From positions 1 to 53,049 of the forward strand of contig NZ_JASBRQ010000059.1 of assembly GCF_030149425.1 (NCBI RefSeq): a DNA stretch of 53,049 bases, given 5' to 3'. The position numbers and the translations under genes were made by a program. The DNA comes from Maricaulis sp. GTDB taxonomy: Bacteria > Pseudomonadota > Alphaproteobacteria > Caulobacterales > Maricaulaceae. Of this stretch, positions 27,676-36,392 are shown in pieces. The first letter of the stretch is position 1. Every line of letters starts with the position of its first letter. The notes beneath the pieces were generated by a model that searched no databases, was not told the origin of the DNA, and worked only from the letters and a program-made list of their open reading frames with translations.

Positions 27676-27712
27676 AGAAAAAGGCCCGCCACACCAAAGT
27701 GCCGCGGGCCTT
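27676..27712 (-). terminator. Rho-independent terminator of the TraB/GumN gene
   Basis: On the minus strand AAGGCCCGC ... GCGGGCCTT (9-bp stem) is followed by TTTCT. It lies 26 bp beyond the stop codon. Confidence 0.85.
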
Positions 27713-27737
27713 GATCGTTTCGACGTGAGCGCTGCGC

Positions 27738-28598
27738 TTACTGCACGCGCTCGACGGAAATGCCTTCCGCTTCCAGCAGGGCCGGAACCCCGTCCGGACC
27801 AACCAGGTGTCCGGCACCCACGACGATCAGCGTATTGCCGGAGCCGTCCAGCATGGTCTGGATTTCGTCGACCCAGTGCTGGTTGCGCTGGACGAGAAGC
27901 ACGTCATAGACCTCCGGGCCCGCTTCCAGCATGCCGTCATGGAAAATGGTGTTAAGGCTCTCGATATCACCCGCCGCCCAGGCCGCGACCATGCGATCAA
28001 GCATGTCCGGGTCATTCTCGATCTGGTCGAGCGAGGAGGTCAGGAAATGCAGCTCCACCTCCGGCGACAGGCCGGCAAAGAAGCCGAACTGGTCCTCGAA
28101 GGTCTCAAAATAGCGCTCACGCTCGTCCTCGGTGACCGCCGCCAGGGTCATCTCGACGCCCGCCATCGGATTATAACCGGCTTGCTGCACGCCGAGCATG
28201 GCGATCGACACGCCCGCCAGCCAGGGACGTAGCGGCTCGAGGTTCTGTGCCGGAAAACCGAACTGGGCGGCGACGCGGGCAAGCTGGGCGTTTTGCTCCT
28301 CGGTCAGCATGGAGCTGAGCGTCTGGCCCGGCGGGTTGAGACCATATTGCGGGATGATTTGCTGCGAAGCGGCCTGGGCCTCGGCGGTCATCGGCGTCTC
28401 GTAATAGACCTCGTCCGCTGCGGCGATCGCTGCCTCAAGTGCATCGGTACGCCATTGCGTGTCCTCGCGCAGAACGTGAACGGAACCGAAGAGCAGGATC
28501 TCGCTGTCTTCATCGGCCACTTTCCACATCGCCGGATCGGCCTGCGCCGCGGCGGTCATCGCAATTGCACTCAATGCACCAAGCAGAAATTTTTTCAT
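27738..28598 (-). CDS. TraB/GumN family secreted protein
   Basis: 286 residues. The signal peptide MKKFLLGALSAIAMTAAAQA is followed by the family N-terminal motif LLFGSVHVL (H41) and the C-terminal motif VVGAGHLVGPDGVPALL. These two His motifs (GxxH and GAGH) place it in the TraB/GumN/PrgY group, related in fold to Tiki-type metalloproteases that cleave short peptides. The start at 28598 has AAGGGAAAG upstream; the open frame upstream to 28742 is non-coding in character. Periplasmic, monocistronic, with its own terminator. Confidence 0.9.
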   Translation of the reverse strand: MKKFLLGALSAIAMTAAAQADPAMWKVADEDSEILLFGSVHVLREDTQWRTDALEAAIAAADEVYYETPMTAEAQAASQQIIPQYGLNPPGQTLSSMLTEEQNAQLARVAAQFGFPAQNLEPLRPWLAGVSIAMLGVQQAGYNPMAGVEMTLAAVTEDERERYFETFEDQFGFFAGLSPEVELHFLTSSLDQIENDPDMLDRMVAAWAAGDIESLNTIFHDGMLEAGPEVYDVLLVQRNQHWVDEIQTMLDGSGNTLIVVGAGHLVGPDGVPALLEAEGISVERVQ

Positions 28599-29014
28599 CG
28601 ACTTTCCCTTGTTACCAACCGTTACATCCAGCCCGGCCCGAGCGGCCGGCCGTGATGTCTGAAATCTCAGCCGCGATACCACCATTGATCTACGGCAGCC
28701 CCGCGACAGTCGTTTAAATGGCATGCGACACGGATGCGGCATAGGCGGATTGGACAGAGATGCTTCCCCCCTTCACCGGCAGCGATGATCTCATCGCGAA
28801 AGACAGCGCAAATTGACGCACCCCGGCGGGCCGGGCTGATCAGTGTCGCCGACTGGTCGACGCGGGATGTGGATGCAATAGCAGGCGGATTGCGCCCTAG
28901 GCCGGGATTTCCCGCCCGCGCCCGGCCGCGCCCCGACAATCCTGCAAGTCCGGTTTGCGCCGGAGTGTTGCAGTTTTGCGATTGATTATCACTTTCCTTC
29001 GCATTAGGGGTCAT
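28599..29014. other. Long intergenic region before the siderophore receptor
   Basis: Over 400 bp without a convincing gene. A 115-codon minus-strand frame (28667-29014) has a composition typical of GC-rich chance frames (Arg/Ala/Gly/Pro, no ribosome site). The inverted repeat CCCTAGGCCGGGATTTCCCG lies near 28900. The last 60 bp carry AT-rich promoter-like sequence (TTGATTATCACTTTCC). Confidence 0.4.
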
Positions 29015-29029
29015 TGCGAATACTTCGCA
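29015..29029 (+). promoter_or_regulatory. Fur-like 7-1-7 inverted repeat before the siderophore receptor
   Basis: TGCGAAT-A-CTTCGCA with one central mismatch, 13 bp before the ATG. Same layout and nearly the same bases as the element at 6874-6888 upstream of the other TonB receptor. Iron control is inferred. Confidence 0.5.
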
Positions 29030-29041
29030 GGGACAAGAATT

Positions 29042-31159
29042 ATGTACAAATCCTCGCTCGCTCTGATGAGCGCGACCGCGCTTTCGCTCACCCTAGGCAT
29101 CGCACCGGCCATGGCTGACAATGCCGATGCGGCAGACCGCGAGCAGATCATAGTCACCGGTCAGGTTCTGTATGCGAACCAGATCAATGCCCTGCGCACC
29201 CCGACGCCGATCATTGACGTGCCCCAGAGCCTGTCGATCATTTCCGCCGAGGAAATCTCCCAGCGCGGCTTCAACAGCATCGGCCAGATCATCGACTACA
29301 CGCCGGGTGTGAACACCTCCCAGGGCGAAGGCCATCGCGATTCCGTCGTCTTCCGCGGCGTGCGCTCGACGGCCGACTTCTTCATCGACGGCGTGCGCGA
29401 CGACGTGCAGTACTACCGTCCGCTCTACAATCTGGAACAGGTCGAGATCCTGCGCGGACCCAATGCGCTGCTATTCGGCCGTGGCGGTACGGGCGGTATT
29501 CTCAACCGCGTCACCAAGAAAGCCGAGCTCGACGAGAGCTTCACCGGCTACCAGCTCTCGCTCGACAGTTTCGGCGGTTACGGCCTGCAGCTCGATCATA
29601 ATGTCTCGGCTGACGAGAACTCGGCTTTCCGCATCAACGCCATGTATGAGAGCCTCGATAATCATCGCGATTTCTATGATGGCGAGCGCATCGGCGTGAA
29701 CCCGACCGCGCGCTTCCAGCTCGGCGAGATGACCCGGCTCGACCTGTCCTATGAATATCTCGACCATGAGCGCTTCATCGATCGCGGCATCCCCACCGGC
29801 GCCGATGGTGAACCGGTCGAGGCCTTCCAGGACATTGTCTTCGGCGATGAGGATCTGAACTTCCACACGCTCGACGCCCATGTCTTCCGGGCCACGCTGC
29901 AGCACCAGTTCTCCGATACGATGAAGGGCCGCCTGAGCGCTTTTTACGGCGATTATGACAAGGTCTATCAGAACCTCTACGCCTCCAGCTATGACGCGGT
30001 GAACACGCCGGACCAGGTTGGCCTCGACGGTTATCTCGACACCACCCAGCGCCAGAACCTGATCCTCTCGGCCGACCTGATCGGCCAGTTTGAAATGGCC
30101 GGCTTCAACCACACCTTCGTCACCGGCGTGGAGTTCATCGATACGGTCAACAATAATGACCGCCTCAACCCGGTCTGGTCGGACAGCAATGACGATGTGG
30201 AATTCTTCACCATCGCCCGTCCGCTGGCGACCGGCGGCGGCAGTGGCACGGCCGCCAACGGCAATGCGACCACGCTCGCCTTCTCCGACCCGAATGACGA
30301 CACCGAAGCTGATGTCCGCGTCTTCTCCGCCTATATCCAGGACGAGATCGAGATCTCCGATCAGCTCGACATTGTCATCGGCGCGCGCTTCGACAGTTTC
30401 GAGATCGAGGTCTACAACGTGCTGGCCGACGAGCTGCGCGAACGCACCGACGAGAACGTCTCCCCGCGCCTCGGCCTGGTCTACAAGCCGCAGGAAAACG
30501 TCTCGCTCTACGCCTCCTACTCCGAGAGCTTCCTGCCGCGTTCGGGCGAGCAGTTCGCCGCCATCAATGGCAGCAATAACGCCCTCGACCCGAATGAGTT
30601 CACCAATCTGGAAGCGGGTCTGAAATGGGACCTGGCGTCCAATCTCAGCTTCACTGGCTCGATCTTCGAGATCGAGCAGCGCTCGCCCCAGGTCGCCGAT
30701 AATGACCCGGCAACGCTGGACGTGATCGAGTCCGAGATCACCGGTTTCGAACTGCAGCTGCAAGGCCAGCTCACCGAGGCCTGGTTCATCTCCGCCGGCT
30801 ACAGCTATCTCGACGGCGAGCAGGTCAACCGCACCGGCAATACCGGCCTGCGCCCGCGCGAGCTGCCGGAGAACACGCTGTCGCTGTGGAATGTCTACCA
30901 GGTCAGCGACGCGCTCGGCCGCGGCCTCGGCCTGACCTATCAGGACGAGACCTTCATCAATAATTCCAACACCGCCATCCTGCCGGCCTATACCCGCGTG
31001 GATGCCGCGGCCTTTTACGACATGTCCGAGCGCTTCCGCCTGCAGCTCAACATCGAGAACCTGACCGACGAACTCTACTTCCCCAACGCCCACAGCACGC
31101 ACCAGGCCAGCGTCGGCGCCCCGCTGAACGCACGCGTGACGCTGCGCGGACGGTTCTAG
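29042..31159 (+). CDS. TonB-dependent siderophore receptor
   Basis: Outer-membrane receptor importing a ferric siderophore. 705 residues: signal peptide to about residue 23 (TLGIAPAMA), TonB box-like EQIIVTG, plug domain with PQSLSIISAEEI, QIIDYTPGVNTSQGEGHRDS and VEILRGPNALLFGRGGTGGILNRVTK, then a beta-barrel ending in VTLRGRF with C-terminal Phe. The plug matches the siderophore subgroup (Fiu/FcuA-like) better than vitamin B12 or sugar receptors. The ATG at 29042 is supported by the signal peptide; the frame upstream to 28955 is not. A Fur-like box precedes it and a terminator follows. No siderophore synthesis genes are near. Confidence 0.93.
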   Translation: MYKSSLALMSATALSLTLGIAPAMADNADAADREQIIVTGQVLYANQINALRTPTPIIDVPQSLSIISAEEISQRGFNSIGQIIDYTPGVNTSQGEGHRDSVVFRGVRSTADFFIDGVRDDVQYYRPLYNLEQVEILRGPNALLFGRGGTGGILNRVTKKAELDESFTGYQLSLDSFGGYGLQLDHNVSADENSAFRINAMYESLDNHRDFYDGERIGVNPTARFQLGEMTRLDLSYEYLDHERFIDRGIPTGADGEPVEAFQDIVFGDEDLNFHTLDAHVFRATLQHQFSDTMKGRLSAFYGDYDKVYQNLYASSYDAVNTPDQVGLDGYLDTTQRQNLILSADLIGQFEMAGFNHTFVTGVEFIDTVNNNDRLNPVWSDSNDDVEFFTIARPLATGGGSGTAANGNATTLAFSDPNDDTEADVRVFSAYIQDEIEISDQLDIVIGARFDSFEIEVYNVLADELRERTDENVSPRLGLVYKPQENVSLYASYSESFLPRSGEQFAAINGSNNALDPNEFTNLEAGLKWDLASNLSFTGSIFEIEQRSPQVADNDPATLDVIESEITGFELQLQGQLTEAWFISAGYSYLDGEQVNRTGNTGLRPRELPENTLSLWNVYQVSDALGRGLGLTYQDETFINNSNTAILPAYTRVDAAAFYDMSERFRLQLNIENLTDELYFPNAHSTHQASVGAPLNARVTLRGRF

Positions 31160-31185
31160 GACCCACGCCGATCAGCTCTGAAATG

Positions 31186-31218
31186 CAAAAGCCGGAACGT
31201 CTCAGCGTTCCGGCTTTT
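31186..31218 (+). terminator. Rho-independent terminator of the siderophore receptor
   Basis: AAAAGCCGGAACG / CGTTCCGGCTTTT, a perfect 13-bp stem around TCTCAG, ending in T5. Confidence 0.93.
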
Positions 31219-31347
31219 TGTTTGGCGATGGGAACGACCGCGCGAGCCAATCACCTCAGGGGCGAACCCAGAGTAATTGGTGCCCATTTCCGCCTACCGG
31301 CAGGACGGCGGACAGCGTGACCGAAGCTGATAAGGCTCTGTTTGCCC

Positions 31348-32211
31348 CTATCCAGATCCAGCCCCACCATCCCGGTTTTCGCTTACAGTCATTCCGCGCC
31401 ATTTCTGCCGCAAGGCCTGCCGATAGCCTTTAGCCACTGCCAAGGACTGATCATTCTCGAACTCCGCCAACAGCTTACCAGTCTCGTCGCGGTTCAGCGC
31501 CTGAATGTGTCCAATCGAGACAATCGCTGACCGGCTCACCCTCATGAACCCAAACTCTTCGAGCAAGTCGAGCATTTCGTAGAGCCGGCGCCGCAAAAGC
31601 CAGGACCGGTTGGCAGTATGCAAGCGGACATAATAATCCTCCGCTTCAATATAGAGAATCTCCGCACTGGAAAGCTGTAGCGTCCTGGTCCCGTCACGGA
31701 CCTCGATCGAGGGCATGGGCAGCGCCGCAAGGGGACGTTGGCTGAGCTGAGCAAGCCCATAAATGCCCCCCAGCACCAACAGAACCTCCAGCAGGTCCGA
31801 GCGGATACCCGCTTTGAAGATAGTCGCGAATGCGTGACCTGACGGGACGATCGCAAGGAGACAGGATGTTCTCCAGACCCCGATCGCAACAAGGAATGCG
31901 AGTAATGGCACAACGAGCGACGACAAAAGCCGCTTCCGCGTGACCGGGTAGCGCTTTATGGCCAGGCGCACGCCCAGATACACCGGCACGTAGACCAACC
32001 ATTTTGTCAGAGCAATCAAAGCGGACTGAACGGCCGTGATATCCTGACCGTTTATCCGCCCGACCTGCATTAGGTAGATTGCTTGGAACAGCGCCAGGCC
32101 CAGAACGCCGAACATGAACAGCGCGCCGGGGAATCGCCGGAGCCAGGCATTCAGCTGGCTGGTGGCCAGGGAGAATACGTGCCCCGTCATCTCCCTGCTC
32201 TTTCGCTGCAT
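31348..32211 (-). CDS. Membrane-bound LytTR-type DNA-binding regulator
   Basis: 287 residues. Four predicted TM helices in the first half (about 30-50, 63-83, 95-113 and 133-152) and a C-terminal LytTR domain (about 170-270) with the family segments ILYIEAEDYYVRLHT and FMRVSRSAIVSIGHI. There is no receiver domain, so it belongs to membrane LytTR regulators that sense at the membrane and bind imperfect direct repeats. ATG 32211 is used; ATG 32190 sits directly on AGGGAG and is less likely. It is divergent from the serine hydrolase gene (99 bp), which is the most likely target. A second membrane LytTR protein is encoded at 48533-49291. Confidence 0.88.
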   Translation of the reverse strand: MQRKSREMTGHVFSLATSQLNAWLRRFPGALFMFGVLGLALFQAIYLMQVGRINGQDITAVQSALIALTKWLVYVPVYLGVRLAIKRYPVTRKRLLSSLVVPLLAFLVAIGVWRTSCLLAIVPSGHAFATIFKAGIRSDLLEVLLVLGGIYGLAQLSQRPLAALPMPSIEVRDGTRTLQLSSAEILYIEAEDYYVRLHTANRSWLLRRRLYEMLDLLEEFGFMRVSRSAIVSIGHIQALNRDETGKLLAEFENDQSLAVAKGYRQALRQKWRGMTVSENRDGGAGSG

Positions 32212-32310
32212 AATCCGTCCATTTCACTGCAAACGCCTTGAGAGCCAGCGCCCTGCCCTCAGAAAGGGCGCCCGCACATCGCTGCGTTCCCGCTTACAAT
32301 AACATGGGTA

Positions 32311-33708
32311 ATGTCTGTCATGTTCAGTCGCCTTTTGCTGGTACCAATTCTCGCATGCTTGTCCACCATTACCGCACATGCCGAGCGATCGGAGTTCCGC
32401 TCAGAAACCGTTGATCGCTATATCGGCGAACAGATCCGCACCGGAACTGTCCCGGGCGCCGCCATCGCCATCGTCCACCGGGGTGAGCTCGTTCATGCAG
32501 CTGGATATGGCCAGACCGAACCGGGCGGCGAGCCGGTCACCCCGGAGCACACTTTCCGCTCAGCCTCGACCTTGAAAATGATGGTCGGCATGGCGCTGGT
32601 CCGGCTGCACGATGAAGGGCGCCTCGATCTACATGCCCCGATATCGCGATACTTGCACGGCCTCGACCCGGCGATCGGAGCGCTCACGACCCATGAGCTG
32701 CTCAATCACACCAGCGGGTTGCTTGACACCAGTGTCGAGCACTCCACGCCGCGCACAATGCCATTGCTGGATTATGCGAGAAGCTTGGACAGCAGGTTTA
32801 TCTACGTCTCGCCCGGGGCGAGCTTCTCCTACTCAAATCCCGGATACGCGGTGGCCGGTGCAGTGCTGGAGGCGGCGACGGGCCTGTCATTTGAACAGGC
32901 CATGCGGGAGCTTTTGCTGGCTCCTTTGCACATGGATTCCTCAACATTCTCACTGACCGAAGCACAACGAACCGGCCTGGCCGTCGGCCATCGCCTTACC
33001 GATAGCGGCATGCAAGCCGTTGCGCCATCCGAGACCGGACTTGCCGCCATGCCATCCGGCACGATGTTCTCGACCGTCCTCGATTACGCGAATTTTCTCA
33101 CCGCATTCATTGATAATGGTCAATTCCAAGGCCGTGCGGTGTGGCGGCCATCGGCCGCGGAAATCATGCAGTCGCCACAGATTCCGCCGGCTGAACTGGT
33201 CACATCCTATTCCTATTCATACGGTCTCATGAACGGGCAGTTTTTCGGACAAACCGCGCTTTTCCATACCGGCGGCATGCCCGGATACGCTTCGAATGTT
33301 CTGATCCTGCCCGAGCTTGACCTCGGGGTTGTCCTCTTCACCAATGGCGAGGAGCTTGATCGCCGCGAAGTGCTTCGCCGGATTGTCGCCGAATTCACCG
33401 ACCTGCCGGAGCAGACACAAAACCCGGCTCCAAGCGGGCTTGCTCCACTGAGCCCGGCCGCGGCTGCCGAGCTGTTTGGGATATACGAGCAGCGCGACGA
33501 TCTGCCGACCATTCGCATCTTCCAGGCCGGCGAGGAGGTCCTTCTGCGCAATCGCGGCGTGGACTATGTGCTGCATCACGAGGGGGACGAGTTCTACATC
33601 GGCGTGGCCGAGAACGGGCGCTGGTTCCGCTTCCGCATCGCGGTGACCCCCGACGGAAAGTACCGCTTCGTTCAATGGTGGATCCGCTCATTCGCGCGTC
33701 GCATCTGA
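32311..33708 (+). CDS. Secreted beta-lactamase-family serine hydrolase (class C/PBP4*-like)
   Basis: 465 residues with a signal peptide ending TAHA (about 24). It has the SxxK motif S86-T-L-K89, Y174-S-N176 as the YxN motif, and HTGG in place of KTG, the form common in esterase, D-aminopeptidase and class C-like members. A C-terminal beta domain (about 370-465) follows. The substrate is uncertain: peptide, ester or cell-wall peptide; it should not be called a resistance gene. It is followed 57 bp downstream by another secreted hydrolase and is divergent from a LytTR membrane regulator, which suggests a regulated secreted-hydrolase unit. Confidence 0.88.
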   Translation: MSVMFSRLLLVPILACLSTITAHAERSEFRSETVDRYIGEQIRTGTVPGAAIAIVHRGELVHAAGYGQTEPGGEPVTPEHTFRSASTLKMMVGMALVRLHDEGRLDLHAPISRYLHGLDPAIGALTTHELLNHTSGLLDTSVEHSTPRTMPLLDYARSLDSRFIYVSPGASFSYSNPGYAVAGAVLEAATGLSFEQAMRELLLAPLHMDSSTFSLTEAQRTGLAVGHRLTDSGMQAVAPSETGLAAMPSGTMFSTVLDYANFLTAFIDNGQFQGRAVWRPSAAEIMQSPQIPPAELVTSYSYSYGLMNGQFFGQTALFHTGGMPGYASNVLILPELDLGVVLFTNGEELDRREVLRRIVAEFTDLPEQTQNPAPSGLAPLSPAAAAELFGIYEQRDDLPTIRIFQAGEEVLLRNRGVDYVLHHEGDEFYIGVAENGRWFRFRIAVTPDGKYRFVQWWIRSFARRI

Positions 33709-33765
33709 CCATCCGCCCCGCGGCACCAAACAAAACGAGAAACAACCCGAAAGGCGCGAGATTCA

Positions 33766-35256
33766 ATGCCCTTCTCACCGCAACCCATTCATGCCCTCAC
33801 CACACTTGCAATTGTGTCCGGAGTGGCCTCAGCGGCCTGCACACCCGGCGCACACGCGCTACAAACGCCCGATTGTCCACATCCTGTTGCACACTACGAG
33901 GTCACCTATGTGGGCGAGGACATTTTCGCGGTCACATTGGAGCAGACCCAGGCGTCGTCGCGCTGGGATCTCGCACATTTTCCAACCCCGGACCGGCCGC
34001 AGGCCCAATCCGCATCGGTGCGCGCCCTGCGCGCCTATACTTCGGAGGGTGAGGACCTCGCAATCGAGTATATTGGCGACGGTGCATGGAGCACTCCGGA
34101 CGGTCAGGCGTCACGCCTGACCTACCAGCTGGTGGCAGATCATGGCGAGGTTGACTGGAACATCTCAGCGCCCGGCAAGGATGAAGTCGCCGACATCATC
34201 GATGGCACCTATGTCTTCGCCGGTCACGCCTTCTTCCTGATCGACTGGGAACTGCCGCGATGTGATGTAACCGTCTCCTTCGACCTGCCGTCAGGATGGC
34301 AGGTCGTTTCGCCCTGGGACGACCGCGGCGATCACCATTGGGTGCGCGAAACATGGGCATTGGGGCAGAACATGTTCGGCATGGGCCCCGCCACCCCCTA
34401 CTCCACTTCTTCAGGCGGACTGGACCTGACCTGGCTGGTCGATCCCCGACTGGCGCCCATCATGCCCACAATCGAGAGCATACTGGGCGATCTCCCCGCG
34501 GCTTACACAGAATTCTGGGGCGAGGCGGCCGGAGAGGCGTACACGATTTTCTTCATGGCGGATTACACATCGGATGGCGGTGTGTTCTACGACAGTTTCG
34601 CGATGCGGATCGCCCTGCCTCTGCGCAGCGCCGATCAGATCAACTGGTCTCACACGCTCGGGCACGAGGTCATGCACTTGTGGAATCCCATCGGGCGTAC
34701 CAGCGGCCGGAATGTTCCCGAGCTGGAATGGGTCATTGAAGGCTTCACCGACTATCTGACCCTGAAGCTGATGGCACAGGCCGGTTATTGGGACACTGAC
34801 CTCTTGGAACAGCGCATCGCGAATATTTTTCGCGGCTATTACATAGCGGGTCTGGTCGAGACCCCGGAGAGTATTGCCCAGGCGGGCTATGCCAAGGGTG
34901 ACAACTGGTACTCGGTCTATTCGGCAGGATCATTGATCGCGATGTTCCTCGACGCGGAGCTGTCACAGGATGATCCGGAGCGTTTCGCTGACGTCATGCG
35001 CCAACTGGCAGCTGACCGCGGCGACGGTTACAGCTTCGAGACCTTTATGGCGCGCTTCGATACGCTGACCGATGGCCGCGCCTCCGAAATCTACACCTGG
35101 ATTGAATCACGCCCGTCAAACGCCGAGTATATTGAGCGTATGAGCGATGCCGGGATGGATATCTCGTTTTTTGTCGACGAGGTCTATGTTCGCTTCCCGG
35201 CCTGCGACGACCAGCGTTGCCCGCCGGACTTCCTGGCCCCTCCCCCTGATCTCTGA
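33766..35256 (+). CDS. Secreted M61-like zinc peptidase
   Basis: 496 residues with a signal peptide (cleavage near ASAA-C, possible lipid attachment at Cys25). An N-terminal beta domain is followed by the catalytic helical domain with HEVMH at 300-304 and E325 in EWVIEGFTDYL. The LWN after the second His and the EGFTDY block match M61 glycyl aminopeptidases (HLWN, EGFTxYY). The PDZ domain usual for M61 is missing, and the protein is shorter than the usual 600 or so. Four Cys near the C-terminus (ACDDQRC) may form a disulfide. Probable operon with the preceding serine hydrolase. Confidence 0.82.
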   Translation: MPFSPQPIHALTTLAIVSGVASAACTPGAHALQTPDCPHPVAHYEVTYVGEDIFAVTLEQTQASSRWDLAHFPTPDRPQAQSASVRALRAYTSEGEDLAIEYIGDGAWSTPDGQASRLTYQLVADHGEVDWNISAPGKDEVADIIDGTYVFAGHAFFLIDWELPRCDVTVSFDLPSGWQVVSPWDDRGDHHWVRETWALGQNMFGMGPATPYSTSSGGLDLTWLVDPRLAPIMPTIESILGDLPAAYTEFWGEAAGEAYTIFFMADYTSDGGVFYDSFAMRIALPLRSADQINWSHTLGHEVMHLWNPIGRTSGRNVPELEWVIEGFTDYLTLKLMAQAGYWDTDLLEQRIANIFRGYYIAGLVETPESIAQAGYAKGDNWYSVYSAGSLIAMFLDAELSQDDPERFADVMRQLAADRGDGYSFETFMARFDTLTDGRASEIYTWIESRPSNAEYIERMSDAGMDISFFVDEVYVRFPACDDQRCPPDFLAPPPDL

Positions 35257-35383
35257 GGCCAACCGGGTATAACCTCGCTCGCCAGGGTCAAGCGCCTTCG
35301 CGCCTGCTGCTTTTGTCTTGCAGAGCAACGCGCAGAACTGGTGAATGTTCCTGCATTCCGAGTGTTCCTGTTTTTCTCGCGGA

Positions 35384-35407
35384 CCCTCTGCCCGGGCGGG
35401 CAGAGGG
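35384..35407. repeat. Strong intergenic hairpin between convergent genes
   Basis: CCCTCTGCCCG-GG-CGGGCAGAGGG, an 11-bp perfect stem between the M61-like gene (+) and the CPBP gene (-). Neither side has a U-run, so a bidirectional weak terminator or mRNA-stabilising hairpin is likelier than a standard terminator. Confidence 0.55.
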
Positions 35408-35441
35408 TGTGACAAACGGCGGGGCCCTAACGCCCTTCCCC

Positions 35442-36290
35442 TCACATCCCCGCCGCGCGCGCCCGGCGCCAATAGATCAGCGCCAGCACGGTCACGACGA
35501 TCGGGATCATCAAGCCGTATTCGTCGGACCACATCGCGGTCTGGTCATTCGCCTCGGTCATCGGTGAGAAGATTTTCTGGATGTAGATATTGTGGGCGCC
35601 GTGAAACATCACCGCCGGCCACAGGGAGCGGGCGCGGAAGGTGTAATAGGTCATGATCACCGACATGGAGACCAGCATCACGGTGAAGCAGGCCAGCTGG
35701 AACACGGTATCGCCGCCGCCATAGGCGATGATGATGGGATAGTGCCAGACCGCCCAGACCAGACCGCTGACCAGGCAGGTCGCCTCGAACGACATCAGTT
35801 TGCGCAATTCGAAGACGAAAAAGCCGCGCCAGCCGATCTCCTCCCCGGCAATCGTGCCCAGCGATTTGACGAATTGCACCACCGCCATGAGGACGACCAT
35901 CAGCGCGATCACCATCCAGCCGTCAGCGTCTGGCAGGCCCAGCTCACCACGCCACTCGGCCAGGGTTTCCGGGTTTCCCATCCCGCCCAGGCCCAGCTGC
36001 CAGATCAGCGCGTAGGCCACACCGACATAAAAAACCGGGATCAGATAACCCGCCCAATTGGCACCGTGACGGCCCCAGGCCCACGGCAGGGAGGAGATTT
36101 TGCGGCCACGCAGCATCAGCGTCACAAAGGCGGACAGGGTCGGCATCACCATCAGCGTCCCGACATAGAGCGAGGTCGGGACCAGCCCGACAATCAGGTA
36201 ATGCCCGGCGGCACTGCTCGCGGTGAGCACCCCCAGGAACACGATCAGCGTCGTGATGGTGGCGTGTTTGTCGTTTTGCTGCGCTTGCAT
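35442..36290 (-). CDS. CPBP family intramembrane metalloprotease
   Basis: 282 residues with about eight TM helices. It has the CPBP/Rce1 motifs: E150-E151-xxx-R155 (GEEIGWRG), H183 in WAVWHYP, and H230/H233 with N234 in MFHGAHN. All catalytic positions are kept. Members process prenylated or other membrane peptides, or act in bacteriocin immunity; the role here is unknown. AGGAGGAAGG precedes the ATG. It is divergent from a MarR gene, and a long palindrome lies between them, so the MarR protein probably controls it. Confidence 0.9.
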   Translation of the reverse strand: MQAQQNDKHATITTLIVFLGVLTASSAAGHYLIVGLVPTSLYVGTLMVMPTLSAFVTLMLRGRKISSLPWAWGRHGANWAGYLIPVFYVGVAYALIWQLGLGGMGNPETLAEWRGELGLPDADGWMVIALMVVLMAVVQFVKSLGTIAGEEIGWRGFFVFELRKLMSFEATCLVSGLVWAVWHYPIIIAYGGGDTVFQLACFTVMLVSMSVIMTYYTFRARSLWPAVMFHGAHNIYIQKIFSPMTEANDQTAMWSDEYGLMIPIVVTVLALIYWRRARAAGM

Positions 36291-36353
36291 CGCCTTCCTC
36301 CTCGTATCGACAAGGCTCCGGATTGACCGGAGCGACGGATATCCATATTATTG

Positions 36354-36379
36354 CACAATTGATTGTACAACTGATTGTG
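36354..36379. promoter_or_regulatory. Two-tier palindromic operator between CPBP and MarR genes
   Basis: Centre TTGTACAA (36363-36370) is a perfect palindrome, flanked symmetrically at 3-bp distance by CACAAT (36354-36359) and ATTGTG (36374-36379), which are exact inverse complements. The 26-bp site is just 13 bp upstream of the MarR ATG. Likely bound by the MarR dimer (inference). Confidence 0.75.
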
Positions 36380-36392
36380 GATTTAGCAAGCC

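Noticed and set aside
28667..29014. 115-codon minus-strand frame before the siderophore receptor
   Set aside because: No ribosome site, no domain, Arg/Gly/Ala/Pro-rich chance composition; overlaps the probable promoter region.
29471..31102. 543-codon open frame opposite the siderophore receptor
   Set aside because: Antisense shadow; composition rich in Val/Ile/Glu/Ala from reversed codons, no domain pattern.
32311..33708. Calling the SxxK hydrolase a beta-lactamase resistance gene
   Set aside because: It has HTG instead of KTG and a large C-terminal domain, as in esterase or peptidase members; no evidence for antibiotic hydrolysis.
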